In this document: one piece after another, positions 17,126 through 25,929 of the stretch
Position numbering within the stretch: the stretch's first letter is position 1
Layout: every line of letters begins with the position of its first letter
Origin: Luteimonas panaciterrae
GTDB taxonomy: Bacteria; Pseudomonadota; Gammaproteobacteria; Xanthomonadales; Xanthomonadaceae
NCBI RefSeq assembly: GCF_020511115.1
Contig: NZ_JAJAVH010000004.1
Span: 62,001-126,000 of the forward strand
DNA length: 64,000 nucleotides
Direction: 5' to 3'
Program-made: the position numbers and the translations under genes
The notes under the pieces: model-generated
Told to the model about the DNA's origin: nothing
Database searches by the model: none
The model's input: only the letters and a program-made list of their open reading frames with translations

Positions 17126-17854
17126 ATGATAAGCATCATGGCCCGATCGCCCCTAGCCGCCCGAATCGCGCGCCGGCTCGCTTGGCACCTGCGGCTGCAG
17201 GATCCTAAACGGGAGCCGCGCAACAAATCGCCCTGGCTGCCTGAATTGCGGCGCTGGCAGGCCGAACGCCTGAAACGAAGTTTCCAGCGCTTCCTGACCG
17301 ACCCCAAGCGCCGGCCGGCGGCCGAATTCTTCCTCAGCGACGTTTACGGCGACCGCGATTTCACCCGCCGCGACGCCGACATCGCGCGGGTGTTGCCGAT
17401 GATGCAGCGGCTGCTGCCCAAGCGCCTGCTGGAAACGGTGGCCGATGCGATGGAGCTGGGCGTGCTGTCGCATGCGCTCGATCTGCGCATGGCCGAGGCA
17501 TTGCAGGCGCTGGCGCCGCGCCGGAAGCGGCTGGACGAGGCGCTGTACGCGGAGGCGTATCGCGAGATCGGCCTACCGCGGTTGCGGGCGCGGCAGATCG
17601 CGCTGATCCGTAGTGTGGGCGCCGGATTCGGGCGTGCCCTGAAGATGCCCGGCGTATCGGCGCTGCTGGCGTTCTCGCGCGGGCCGGCCAAGCTGGCGGG
17701 GCTCAGCGAATTGCAGGGGTTCCTGGAGCGCGGCTACGCCGCGTTCGAGGCGCTGGGGAATCCCGACAAGTTCGTGGCCGAGATCGAGCGTGACGAGCGG
17801 GAGGTGTCGCGGCGGTTGTTCGAGGGCGAGGACGATCCGTTTTTGCTGGATTGA
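17126..17854 (+). CDS. FFLEELY motif protein, function unknown
   Basis: This 242-residue, mostly helical cytoplasmic protein matches the lysobacterial family named for a FFLEELY motif, here present as AAEFFLSDVYGDRDFTRRD at about residues 65-83. Other recognisable parts are RWQAERLKRSFQRFLTDPKR before the motif, and RARQIALIRSVGAGFGRAL, a short amphipathic helix that may touch a membrane. No catalytic motif is visible. It diverges from the patatin gene across 82 bp and converges with the PHA-system gene. A link to lipid storage is suggested only by position. Confidence 0.75.
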   Translation: MISIMARSPLAARIARRLAWHLRLQDPKREPRNKSPWLPELRRWQAERLKRSFQRFLTDPKRRPAAEFFLSDVYGDRDFTRRDADIARVLPMMQRLLPKRLLETVADAMELGVLSHALDLRMAEALQALAPRRKRLDEALYAEAYREIGLPRLRARQIALIRSVGAGFGRALKMPGVSALLAFSRGPAKLAGLSELQGFLERGYAAFEALGNPDKFVAEIERDEREVSRRLFEGEDDPFLLD

Positions 17855-17930
17855 TTGGCTGGATTGAATTGCCGAATCCGGTTCGTATCCGGTCCGTCGC
17901 GAGATTCGCGCCAGCTCAATAAAAGATGTG

Positions 17931-18206
17931 CTACGAGAATTTCTCGTCGAGCACGCGCCGGATTTCCTTCTCGACCGTGCCTTGCAGCGCCGAGAGCAGG
18001 AACCCCAGCTTGGCGGTGACATGCAGCTGCTTCGCCGTCAGCGCGATCTTGCCGTCGACGCCGCTGCGCGTGAAGTTCATGGTGTCGCCGTCCCAGCCGT
18101 ATTCGAAATCGAAACGGTCGGCGAGCTTCTTCGCCACGTCTTCCACGGCCTTGCGTGCCTTGGTGAGGGGCATGGAATGTTTGTGTCGGATGTCGATACC
18201 GGCCAT
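17931..18206 (-). CDS. polyhydroxyalkanoic acid system family protein
   Basis: The 91-residue protein begins MAGIDIRHKHSMPLTKARKA and ends with GTVEKEIRRVLDEKF. Between lie DFEYGWDGDTMNFTRSGVDG and a beta strand reading ITAK/LHVTAKLGFLLSAL-like text. This matches the small PHA granule-region proteins (PHA_gran_rgn family) found near phasin and PHA genes, whose exact role is unclear. The start has GGAG at the right distance. It diverges from the FHA gene across 113 bp. Confidence 0.85.
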   Translation of the reverse strand: MAGIDIRHKHSMPLTKARKAVEDVAKKLADRFDFEYGWDGDTMNFTRSGVDGKIALTAKQLHVTAKLGFLLSALQGTVEKEIRRVLDEKFS

Positions 18207-18319
18207 GCGTGGCTCCGTGCTGCGTCGGTGGGCGTATTTGATGGGTGTTTCGGTGGACGTATTCTGCGGCGTCGCGCCACGGCCTCCAAGTCTGGACGGC
18301 CATGATAGATTGCCGCCGC

Positions 18320-19144
18320 ATGGATCCCCTGAAACTGCGCTTCGTCGGCCGCGACCAGCCCGAGCTGATGCTCGGCGCCGGCATGCATGGCATCGGCCGC
18401 GCGAACGGCCGCGCTGATACCCTTGGTCTGCTGGATGAAGCGCAGGCGCCGCTGGTGCGGTTCTTCGTGGACCGCCGCGGCGTCTGGCTGACGGTGGCCG
18501 ACGGCGTGCGCGGCGTGCACGTCAACGGGCGCGAGATTCGTCGCATGGCCATGCTGCGCGTGGGCGATGCGGTCTATATCGACGGTATCGAGATGCGGCT
18601 GGTGGGCGCGCGGCCGCCGCAGGTGCCCGAGAAGCTGCCGAAGGACGCGGGCGACGTGGACGTCGCCGATGGAACTCGCGTGCTGCTGCGCGGCGTTGGC
18701 GGGCAGTACCACGGACGCAGCTTCACGCTGGAGCGCTCGCGCCTGGTCGGACGCACCGAGGAGGCGGACATCCGTATCGACGATCCCGCCTTCGCCGATC
18801 GCCATGCGCGCCTGGAGTTGGTGGGCGATCGCATCATCCTGCGTGATCTCGGCTCGGTGGACGGCAGCGTGGTCAACGGCGAGTCGGTGCGCAATGCCTG
18901 GCTGCAGCCGGGCGATCAGATCGTCTTCGACGCGCACCATCGCTTCGTGGTGGAGGCGCCGGCATTGCGGCGGGCGGAGCGCGAAACCCGGTTGACGCCG
19001 GTCGATGAGCACATCTTCGAACTCGAAACCCCGGCCGATGCGGGGAAGGGGCGCTCGACCGCGTGGCGTCTGCCATGGCTGCTGCTGGCGGCGCTGGTGC
19101 TGGCGGGATTGCTGGCGCTGCTACTGCTGTTCGGCAGCGCCTGA
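18320..19144 (+). CDS. FHA domain protein with C-terminal membrane anchor
   Basis: From the ATG at 18320 the protein has 274 residues. Residues 1-95 look like a degenerate FHA fold (GRANGRADTLGL, VHVNGREI). Residues 115-215 form a clearer FHA domain: RLVGRTEEADIRIDDPAFAD, RHARLEL, LRDLGSVDGSVVNGE. FHA domains bind phosphothreonine peptides. In the second domain the usual Ser of the SxxH loop is replaced by Asp (FADRHARL), so binding may be altered. A membrane helix lies at about 245-270, just before the C-terminus, so the domains face the cytoplasm. Its last 24 bp overlap the 3' end of the converging msrQ gene. Confidence 0.88.
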   Translation: MDPLKLRFVGRDQPELMLGAGMHGIGRANGRADTLGLLDEAQAPLVRFFVDRRGVWLTVADGVRGVHVNGREIRRMAMLRVGDAVYIDGIEMRLVGARPPQVPEKLPKDAGDVDVADGTRVLLRGVGGQYHGRSFTLERSRLVGRTEEADIRIDDPAFADRHARLELVGDRIILRDLGSVDGSVVNGESVRNAWLQPGDQIVFDAHHRFVVEAPALRRAERETRLTPVDEHIFELETPADAGKGRSTAWRLPWLLLAALVLAGLLALLLLFGSA

Positions 19145-19789
19145 TCGCACCGGCGATCGCCGCGGGGAAGGGGCGGCACGCCGCTTCGCCCCCCATTTCC
19201 AGGCACGCCATCCGAGCAGCACAGCCAGGATCGCCGCGTACAGCAGCGGCTCGCGGATGTCGGACTTCACCAGCCACCAGAAGTGCAGCACGGCCAGCAC
19301 GCCGATGAGGTAGACCAGCTTGTGCAGGCGCCCCCAGTTGCGTCCCAGGCGCTTGATCCAGCCCTTGGTGGAGGTGATCGCCAGCGGCAACAGCAGCAGC
19401 CAGGCGGCGAAGCCGACGGTGATGTACGGGCGCTTGGCGATCCCCTCGAAGATCTGCGTCCAGTAGTTGCGCAGGTCCAGGAACAGATAGGCCGAGAAGT
19501 GCAGTGTGGCGTAGGCGAACGCGTACAGGCCGAGCATGCGGCGGAAGCGGATCAGCACGGCCTGTCCGGTCAGCTGGCGCAGCGGCGTGATCGCCAACGC
19601 GATCATGAGGAAGCGCAGCGCCCACAGACCGAGGCGATGTTCGATCTCGGCGACCGGATCGGCGCCGAGGGCATCGCTTCCCGTGTTGTAGACGTCCCAG
19701 AACTGCCAGGCGAGGATCGCGAGTGGCGTCAGCGCGGCGAGATGGACGGCGGTCTTGGTGGCGATGATGGCTGTGGAAGTCTTCGGCAT
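19121..19789 (-). CDS. msrQ: MsrQ, heme-binding membrane subunit of the MsrPQ methionine sulfoxide reductase
   Basis: The 222-residue protein has six predicted membrane helices and the ferric-reductase-like core of MsrQ/YedZ. Heme-coordinating His candidates sit in EHRLGLWALRFLMIALAITP, YATLHFSAYLFLD and GRLHKLVYLIGVLAVLHFWW. MsrQ passes electrons from the quinone pool or flavin reductase to MsrP in the periplasm, which repairs oxidised methionines in envelope proteins. It lies 13 bp downstream of msrP on the same strand, forming the msrPQ operon. Its 3' end overlaps the FHA gene. Confidence 0.95.
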   Translation of the reverse strand: MPKTSTAIIATKTAVHLAALTPLAILAWQFWDVYNTGSDALGADPVAEIEHRLGLWALRFLMIALAITPLRQLTGQAVLIRFRRMLGLYAFAYATLHFSAYLFLDLRNYWTQIFEGIAKRPYITVGFAAWLLLLPLAITSTKGWIKRLGRNWGRLHKLVYLIGVLAVLHFWWLVKSDIREPLLYAAILAVLLGWRAWKWGAKRRAAPSPRRSPVRSGAAEQQ

Positions 19790-19802
19790 CGGCGCGGGGC
19801 GT

Positions 19803-20783
19803 TCAGAACCACTTCTTCAAATCCAGGCCCGTGTATAGCGAGGCGACCTGCGGCGCGTAGCCGTTGAAGATTCGGGTGGGGATGCGCTCGGCGAACAGGT
19901 TGCCGGTCTTGCCGGCGATGCGGCGTTCGGTCTTCTGGCTCCAGCGTGGGTGATCGACGTTCGGATTGACGTTGCTGAAGAAGCCATATTCCGACGGCTG
20001 CAGGTCGTGCCAGGCGGTTTCCGGCATCGTCTCGACGAAGTTGATCTCGATGATCGACTTGATGCCCTTGAAGCCGTACTTCCACGGCACCACCAGCCGC
20101 AGCGGCGCGCCGTTCTGCTGCGGCAGCGCCTTGCCGTACAGGCCGGTGGCCAGGATCGTGAGCGGATGCATGGCCTCGTCGATGCGCAGGCCCTCGCGAT
20201 ACGGCCAATTGATCGAGCGGTAGCGCACTTCCGGCATCTGCTTGGGATCGGCGAGCGAGGTGAAGGCGACGTACTTCGCCTTCGAGGTCGGTTCGAATTT
20301 CTTCAGCACGTCGGCCAGCGGCACGCCGAGCCAGGGGATCACCATCGACCAGCCCTCCACGCAGCGCATGCGGTAGATGCGCTCCTCGGGCTTCAGGCCC
20401 TTGAGCAGGTCTTCCAGCGAAATCTTGCCGGGCTTGGCGCATTCACCGCCCACGGTCACCGTCCACGGCGAGGTGCGCAGCGTGCGCGGCGCGCGCGAGG
20501 GGTCGTTCTTGCCGGTGCCGAATTCGTAGAAATTGTTGTAGCTGGTGACGTCCTGGTAGCGGGTGAGTTCCTCGTCCGTGCGGAACCCGGATTTGGCTTG
20601 TGCCGGTGTGATGGCGACTTTCGGCGGTGCCGGCGGCTCCGCGCGCGAGCAGGCGCTGAGCGCGAGCGCCGGGGTTCCGACCAATGCGGTCAGCAGCCGG
20701 CGGCGCTGGCGGTAAACCGTTTCGTCGGTGACTTCCGCGGCGGGGATGCGGAGGGCGTCGCGCAGGACGTGTCTGGGGAACAT
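19803..20783 (-). CDS. msrP: MsrP, periplasmic protein-methionine-sulfoxide reductase catalytic subunit
   Basis: The ATG at 20783 is preceded by GGAG and gives 327 residues, the normal MsrP length; the frame continues upstream through an unrelated repeat. A twin-arginine signal ([20 protein letters not shown]) lies at about residues 24-43. The molybdopterin-binding sulfite-oxidase fold follows, with the ligand Cys in [20 protein letters not shown]. Further matches are [16 protein letters not shown] and [17 protein letters not shown]. It reduces both diastereomers of methionine sulfoxide in periplasmic proteins with electrons from MsrQ, whose gene follows 13 bp downstream. It needs a molybdenum cofactor. 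Confidence 0.95.
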   Translation of the reverse strand: MFPRHVLRDALRIPAAEVTDETVYRQRRRLLTALVGTPALALSACSRAEPPAPPKVAITPAQAKSGFRTDEELTRYQDVTSYNNFYEFGTGKNDPSRAPRTLRTSPWTVTVGGECAKPGKISLEDLLKGLKPEERIYRMRCVEGWSMVIPWLGVPLADVLKKFEPTSKAKYVAFTSLADPKQMPEVRYRSINWPYREGLRIDEAMHPLTILATGLYGKALPQQNGAPLRLVVPWKYGFKGIKSIIEINFVETMPETAWHDLQPSEYGFFSNVNPNVDHPRWSQKTERRIAGKTGNLFAERIPTRIFNGYAPQVASLYTGLDLKKWF

Positions 20784-20810
20784 GGCATGACTCCGGAAAA
20801 AACAATTCGC

Positions 20811-20956
20811 TTTTCCTTCTCCCATCGGGAGAAGGTGGCGCGGAGCGCCGGATGAGGGAAGGAGAACGACTTGCCAGGAAGAGTTCTCGTGAGCGGGAAT
20901 TATTCCGCCCTCATCCGCCCCTACGGGGCACCTTCTCCCGGCGGGAGAAGGGAAAG
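20811..20956. repeat. inverted pair of dispersed repeats upstream of msrP and serC
   Basis: The left unit (20811-20858, containing CCTTCTCCCATCGGGAGAAGG) and the right unit (20908-20956, containing CCTTCTCCCGGCGGGAGAAG) are inverted copies joined by 49 bp. Each unit is itself a hairpin. This type is common between genes in Xanthomonadales. Together with 20957-21085 it fills the 302-bp gap between the divergent msrP and serC genes; I see no gene there. Confidence 0.8.
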
Positions 20957-21085
20957 CAAGAGCATAGAGGCGGTACCTGGGCAAAAAGTTGCGCGGAAAA
21001 CCATTGCAGCAGCCCTGCTGCACTGCGGCATACTAGCCGGCCACGCCACCAGCGGACGAACCGCAAGATTAGGGGATCCCCAACG

Positions 21086-22186
21086 ATGTCGCGCGCCTAC
21101 AACTTCGCTGCTGGACCCGCCGCGCTGCCTGAAGCGGTCCTGAAAACGGCGCAGGAAGAATTGCTCGAATGGCGCGATGCCGGCGCCTCGATCGTGGAAC
21201 TGAGCCATCGCGGCCCCGAGTTCCTCGAAGTGGCGCGTGAAGCCGAGGCCGATCTGCGCCGTCTGCTGACGATCCCCGACGACTACGCCGTGCTGTTCCT
21301 GGCCGGCGGCGCCACCACGCAACAGGCGTTGATCGCGCTGAATTTCGCTTCGCCCGGGCAGAAGGCCGACTACGTCGTCACCGGACACTGGGGCAAGACC
21401 GCGCTGAAGCAGGTGACGCCCTACGTCGACATCAACATCGCCGCGAGCGGCGAGGACGGTGGTTTCCGCACCATCCCGGCGCGCGAGACCTGGCGTTTGT
21501 CGAAGGACGCCGCTTACGTCCACATCACCGCCAACGAAACGATCCACGGCGTCGAATTCCGCCCGGCCTGGGGAGAGACGCCGCCCGACGTCGGCGACGT
21601 GCCGCTGTTCGCCGACTTCAGCTCCAGCATCGCTTCCGAGCCGATCGACATCACGCGCTACGGCCTGATCTACGGCGGTGCGCAGAAGAACCTCGGCCCG
21701 GTGGGCGTGAGCGTGCTGATCGTGCGTCGCGACCTGCTCGAACGCACCGGCCAGCCGCGCGCCAACATCTTCAACTACGCCTCGCACCTGCAGGCGGAGT
21801 CGATGCTCAACACGCCGCCGAGCTACAACTGGTATCTGGCCGGATTGGTATTCAAGTGGATGCTGGCAGAGGGCGGGGTGGAGGAGTTCGCGCGCCGCAG
21901 CGAGGAGAAATCGCGGCTGCTGTACACGACGATCGACACCTCCGGTGGCTTCTACCGCAACGACGTCGATCCGGCGGTGCGTTCGCGCATGAACGTGCCG
22001 TTCTTCCTGCGCGACGAATCGCTCAACGACAAGTTCCTCATCGAGGCCAAAGACGCCGGCCTGATCTCGCTGAAAGGCCACAAGGTGCTGGGCGGCATGC
22101 GCGCCTCGATCTACAACGCGATGCCGGTCGAAGGCGTTCGCGTGCTCGCCGCTTTCATGAAGGATTTCCAGAATCGCCATGGTTGA
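21086..22186 (+). CDS. serC: phosphoserine aminotransferase
   Basis: The ATG at 21086 follows AGGGGA and gives 366 residues, standard SerC length; the open frame upstream is the repeat region. Family marks include [15 protein letters not shown] at the N-terminus, [24 protein letters not shown] for phosphate binding and [14 protein letters not shown] with the PLP-binding Lys. It converts 3-phosphohydroxypyruvate to phosphoserine with glutamate and also serves pyridoxine synthesis. It heads a serC-pheA-hisC-aroA operon in which each gene overlaps the next; the overlap with pheA is 8 bp. Confidence 0.97.
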   Translation: MSRAYNFAAGPAALPEAVLKTAQEELLEWRDAGASIVELSHRGPEFLEVAREAEADLRRLLTIPDDYAVLFLAGGATTQQALIALNFASPGQKADYVVTGHWGKTALKQVTPYVDINIAASGEDGGFRTIPARETWRLSKDAAYVHITANETIHGVEFRPAWGETPPDVGDVPLFADFSSSIASEPIDITRYGLIYGGAQKNLGPVGVSVLIVRRDLLERTGQPRANIFNYASHLQAESMLNTPPSYNWYLAGLVFKWMLAEGGVEEFARRSEEKSRLLYTTIDTSGGFYRNDVDPAVRSRMNVPFFLRDESLNDKFLIEAKDAGLISLKGHKVLGGMRASIYNAMPVEGVRVLAAFMKDFQNRHG

Positions 22187-23372
22187 CCGTACACGCAAAT
22201 CTGCCGGAAAGACTTCGGCCAAAAAACCGGCTGCGAAAAAGCCTACGATCAAGAAGCAGAAAACCGCGGCTGTCGAAGCGCCGCAGGAAACGGCCAAGCC
22301 CGATCTGCTCGCCGTCCGCGCCCAGATCGATGGGATCGACCACCGGATTCAATCCCTGATCGCCGAACGCGCGCAGTTCGCGCAGCAGGTGGGCAGGGCC
22401 AAGGGCAAGCTCGCCGCCGCGGTCGAGTACTACCGTCCCGAGCGCGAAGCGCAGGTGCTGCGCCGCGTGGTGGATCGCAACGACGGCCCGCTGTCGGACG
22501 AAGTGCTGGTGCGCCTGTTCCGCGAAATCATGTCGGCCTGTCTGGCGCAGCAGGAGCCGCTCAAGATCGGCTACCTCGGGCCGGAAGGCACGTTCTCGCA
22601 GCAGGCGGTGCACAAGCACTTCGGCCATTCCGCGAAGGGCCTGCCGCTGTCGAGCGTGGAAGAGGTGTTCAACGAAGTCGCTTCCGGCGCCGCCGATTTC
22701 GGTGTGGTGCCGGTGGAGAATTCCAGCCAGGGCACGATCCAGTCCACGCTCGATCTGTTCCTGACCTCGCCGCTGCACATCTGCGGCGAAGTCGAACTGC
22801 GCGTACACCAGTACCTGATGTCGCGCAGCGGCCATATCGAGGACATCGAGCGCGTGTACTCGCACCGCCTGTCGCTGGCCCAGTGCGGCGGCTGGTTGCG
22901 CCGCAATTTGCCGAAGGCGCAGAAGGAAGCCGTCGTCAGCAACGCCGACGCCGCCCGCCGCGCGCGCAATGCCGACGATGCCGCTGCCATCGCCAGCGAG
23001 AACGCCGCGCATGTCTACGGCCTGAAAGTCATCGCAGGGCCGATCGAGGACCATAGCGACAACACCACGCGCTTCCTGGTGATCGGCCGCAGTACCTTCC
23101 CGCCGTCCGGCAACGATCGCACTTCGCTGCTGGTGTTCATCCGCGACCAGCCCGGCGCGCTCTACAAGATCCTCGAGCCGCTGGCGCGCCGCAACATCAG
23201 CATGAACCGCATCGAGTCGCGTCCCGATCACGGTGCGCTGTGGCAATACGCATTCTTCATCGACGTCAGCGGCCATGCCGAGGAGTCGCCGCTGAAGGAT
23301 GCGCTGTCCGAGATCGATCGCTTCGCTGGTGACGTGCGCGTGCTCGGTTCCTACCCGGTCGCGGTGCCGTGA
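22179..23372 (+). CDS. pheA: bifunctional chorismate mutase / prephenate dehydratase (P-protein)
   Basis: The 397-residue protein has an unusual Lys/Ala-rich N-terminal extension (about residues 1-38), then an AroQ-type chorismate mutase ([31 protein letters not shown]), the prephenate dehydratase domain ([33 protein letters not shown], and [10 protein letters not shown] with the catalytic Thr) and a C-terminal ACT domain ([14 protein letters not shown], with ESRP for phenylalanine binding). It turns chorismate into phenylpyruvate and should be inhibited by phenylalanine. It overlaps serC by 8 bp and hisC by 4 bp, so translation is coupled. Confidence 0.97.
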   Translation: MVDRTRKSAGKTSAKKPAAKKPTIKKQKTAAVEAPQETAKPDLLAVRAQIDGIDHRIQSLIAERAQFAQQVGRAKGKLAAAVEYYRPEREAQVLRRVVDRNDGPLSDEVLVRLFREIMSACLAQQEPLKIGYLGPEGTFSQQAVHKHFGHSAKGLPLSSVEEVFNEVASGAADFGVVPVENSSQGTIQSTLDLFLTSPLHICGEVELRVHQYLMSRSGHIEDIERVYSHRLSLAQCGGWLRRNLPKAQKEAVVSNADAARRARNADDAAAIASENAAHVYGLKVIAGPIEDHSDNTTRFLVIGRSTFPPSGNDRTSLLVFIRDQPGALYKILEPLARRNISMNRIESRPDHGALWQYAFFIDVSGHAEESPLKDALSEIDRFAGDVRVLGSYPVAVP

Positions 23373-24589
23373 GCGCGCAGCCACGGCCTTCCGGCACGAC
23401 GGATGTTGCAACGATGAACTCCGATACGGCCGCTGAAGATCGCGCATTCTTCGCGAGCCTGGCACGGCCGGCGATCCGCGATCTGCGCGCTTACGACCCG
23501 GGTCATGACCTGGTCGCGCTACGCCGCGAATTCGCGCAGCGTGTGCCGCAGCAGATGCTGCAGAACGAACTGATCGAACTCGGTTCCAACGAGAATCCCT
23601 ACGGCCCGAGCCCGCGCGCGCGTGAGGCGGCGCTGGCGGCGATCGACGAGATGTACCGCTATCCCGATCCGCGCGGCGGTGATCTCAAGCGCGCATTGGC
23701 CGCGACGCATGACGTCGACCAGTCGCAGATCTCGCTCGGCAATGGTTCTCACGAATTGCTGATGCATCTCGCGCAGGTGTTCGCCGGACCGGGTGTCGAT
23801 GTGGTGCTGCCGCAATATGGCTTCGCCGTGTTCGTGATCGCGGCACGCGCGGCCGGTGCGAACGCGGTGATCGTCCCGGCGCTGCCGGCCGACGACGCGA
23901 TGCCGTACGGCCACGACCTCGATGCGCTCCTGGCCGCGGTCACGCCGGACACGCGCTTGCTGTACGTCGCCAATCCGAACAACCCGACCGGCACCTGGTA
24001 TCCGGCCGACGCCTTCGAACATTTCATCGCCGCCGTGCCGGAGCGCACCCTCGTGGTGGTGGACGAAGCCTACGCCGAATGCGCCGACGCGCCCGACTAC
24101 GCGAGCGCGCTCGCGCTGCTCGGGAAACATCGCAACCTTATCGTCACCCGGACCTTCAGCAAGGCCTATGCATTGGCGGGATTGCGGGTCGGGTATGCGA
24201 TCGGGCATCCGGAACTGATCGCCATCCTCGAGCGCATGCGCGAGAGCTTCAACATCAACAACGTGGCACTCGCGGCGGCGGAAGCGGCGCTTGGCGACGA
24301 GGCCTATTTGCGCACGACACTCGCGCGCAACGCGGAACAGCGCGCACGCCTCGCCGAAGCCCTGCGCGAGCGCGGCTGGCGGGTATCGCCGTCGCAGACG
24401 AACTTCCTGCTGGTCGAATTCGGCGGGGCCACGGTCGCGATCGAGGCAGCGCTGCGCGAAGCCGGCGTCGTGCTGCGTCCGATGGGCGGCTATGGCCTGC
24501 CTGGGCATCTGCGCATCAGCGTGGGTGACGAGAACGAGAATCGCGGCTTGCTCGCCGCGCTCGATCGCATCGCGGGCACCGTGGCATGA
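23369..24589 (+). CDS. hisC: histidinol-phosphate aminotransferase-like (HisC-type) aminotransferase
   Basis: The GTG at 23369 overlaps the pheA stop; an ATG at 23414 is an alternative. The 406-residue fold-type I PLP enzyme shows LGSNENPYGPSPRAREA, NGSHELLMHLAQVF, YVANPNNPTGTW, VVVDEAYAECAD and the PLP-Lys motif TRTFSKAYALAGLRVG. These are HisC-family marks. Its place between pheA and aroA matches the HisC-like gene of the serC-pheA-hisC-tyrA-aroA supraoperon known in pseudomonads, whose product can transaminate phenylpyruvate and prephenate as well as imidazole-acetol phosphate. So an aromatic role is likely, either instead of or besides histidine synthesis. Confidence 0.9.
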   Translation: MSAQPRPSGTTDVATMNSDTAAEDRAFFASLARPAIRDLRAYDPGHDLVALRREFAQRVPQQMLQNELIELGSNENPYGPSPRAREAALAAIDEMYRYPDPRGGDLKRALAATHDVDQSQISLGNGSHELLMHLAQVFAGPGVDVVLPQYGFAVFVIAARAAGANAVIVPALPADDAMPYGHDLDALLAAVTPDTRLLYVANPNNPTGTWYPADAFEHFIAAVPERTLVVVDEAYAECADAPDYASALALLGKHRNLIVTRTFSKAYALAGLRVGYAIGHPELIAILERMRESFNINNVALAAAEAALGDEAYLRTTLARNAEQRARLAEALRERGWRVSPSQTNFLLVEFGGATVAIEAALREAGVVLRPMGGYGLPGHLRISVGDENENRGLLAALDRIAGTVA

Positions 24590-25899
24590 GCGGAGGCGGG
24601 CAGTCCTGGGTAGCCTCCACGGGCGCGGCCCTGCATGGCGCGGCGACGGTGCCCGGCGACAAGTCGATCTCGCATCGTGCGGTGATGCTGGGCGCGATCG
24701 CGGACGGCGTATCCAAGGTCGAAGGTTTCCTGGAAGGCGAGGACACGCGCGCCACCGCCGCGATCTTCGCCAGGCTCGGTGTGCGCATCGAAACGCCGTC
24801 GCCGTCCACGCGCATCGTGCATGGCGTGGGCATCGACGGTTTGCAGGCACCGAAGGAAGCGCTGGATTGCGGCAACGCCGGCACGGGCATGCGCCTGCTG
24901 GCGGGTTTGCTCGCGGGGCAGCGCTTCGACAGCGTGCTGGTCGGCGATGCTTCGCTGTCGAAGCGGCCGATGCGGCGCGTGATCGATCCCCTGACGCAAA
25001 TGGGCGCGCAATGCGACGCCGAGACCGGCGGCCTGCCGCCGCTGCGCATCCGTGGCGGCAGGCAATTGCACGGAATCGATTTCGCGAGCGAGGTCGCCAG
25101 CGCGCAGGTCAAGTCCGCGGTGCTGCTGGCGGGGCTGTACGCAGAAGGCGAGACGAGCGTGCGCGAGCCGCATCCCACACGCGATTACACCGAGCGCATG
25201 TTGTCGGCGTTCGGCGTCGAGATCGAGTACGCGCCGGGCTACGCGCGCCTGCGCGGCGGGCAGCGCCTGCGCGCGCACGATGTCTCGGTACCGGCGGATT
25301 TCTCTTCCGCGGCGTTTTTCCTGGTGGCGGCGAGCATCATTCCCGGTTCCGAATTGCGTCTGCGCGCCGTCGGCCTGAATCCGCGCCGCACCGGATTGTT
25401 GGCCGCGTTGCGCGCGATGGGCGCCGATATCCGCGAGGAAAACGCGGGCGTGCATGCCGGTGAGGCGGTCACCGATCTCATCGTGCGTCACGCGCCGCTG
25501 CACGGAATCGAGGTGCCGGTGGAGCTGGTGCCGGACATGATCGACGAGTTCCCGGCGCTGATGGTGGCCGCCGCTTGTGCCGAAGGCACGACGGTGATCC
25601 GCGGTGCCGCGGAATTGCGAGTGAAGGAATCCGATCGTCTCGCCGCGATGGCGACCGGTCTGCAAGCGCTCGGTGTCGTGGTGGAGGAAACGCCCGATGG
25701 CGCGATCATCCAGGGCGGCGCGTTGCGTGGCGGACGAATCGACAGTCGCGGCGATCACCGCATCGCCATGTCCTTCGCGGTGGCGGGACAACTCGCGACC
25801 GGCGAGGTGCGGATCGACGATGTCGCCAACGTAGCGACATCGTTCCCGGGGTTCGATGCGCTCGCGCGCGAGACCGGGTTCGGTCTGCGCGCCCTCTGA
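24586..25899 (+). CDS. aroA: 3-phosphoshikimate 1-carboxyvinyltransferase (EPSP synthase)
   Basis: The 437-residue protein overlaps hisC by ATGA. It shows VPGDKSISHRAVMLGAIADG near the N-terminus, the GNAGTGMRLLAGLLAG loop for phosphoenolpyruvate binding, ATVELVPDMIDEFPAL-type text (VELVPDMIDEFPALMVAA) with the catalytic Asp, and RVKESDR followed by GDHRIAMSFAVAG. It makes EPSP in the shikimate pathway. In the sequenced relatives I remember, aroA is followed by cmk and rpsA; here a TonB gene converges 30 bp downstream, so the operon ends with aroA. Confidence 0.97.
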   Translation: MSGGGQSWVASTGAALHGAATVPGDKSISHRAVMLGAIADGVSKVEGFLEGEDTRATAAIFARLGVRIETPSPSTRIVHGVGIDGLQAPKEALDCGNAGTGMRLLAGLLAGQRFDSVLVGDASLSKRPMRRVIDPLTQMGAQCDAETGGLPPLRIRGGRQLHGIDFASEVASAQVKSAVLLAGLYAEGETSVREPHPTRDYTERMLSAFGVEIEYAPGYARLRGGQRLRAHDVSVPADFSSAAFFLVAASIIPGSELRLRAVGLNPRRTGLLAALRAMGADIREENAGVHAGEAVTDLIVRHAPLHGIEVPVELVPDMIDEFPALMVAAACAEGTTVIRGAAELRVKESDRLAAMATGLQALGVVVEETPDGAIIQGGALRGGRIDSRGDHRIAMSFAVAGQLATGEVRIDDVANVATSFPGFDALARETGFGLRAL

Positions 25900-25929
25900 G
25901 GAAATGCGATCTGGCGGCGGTCGCCCAAA

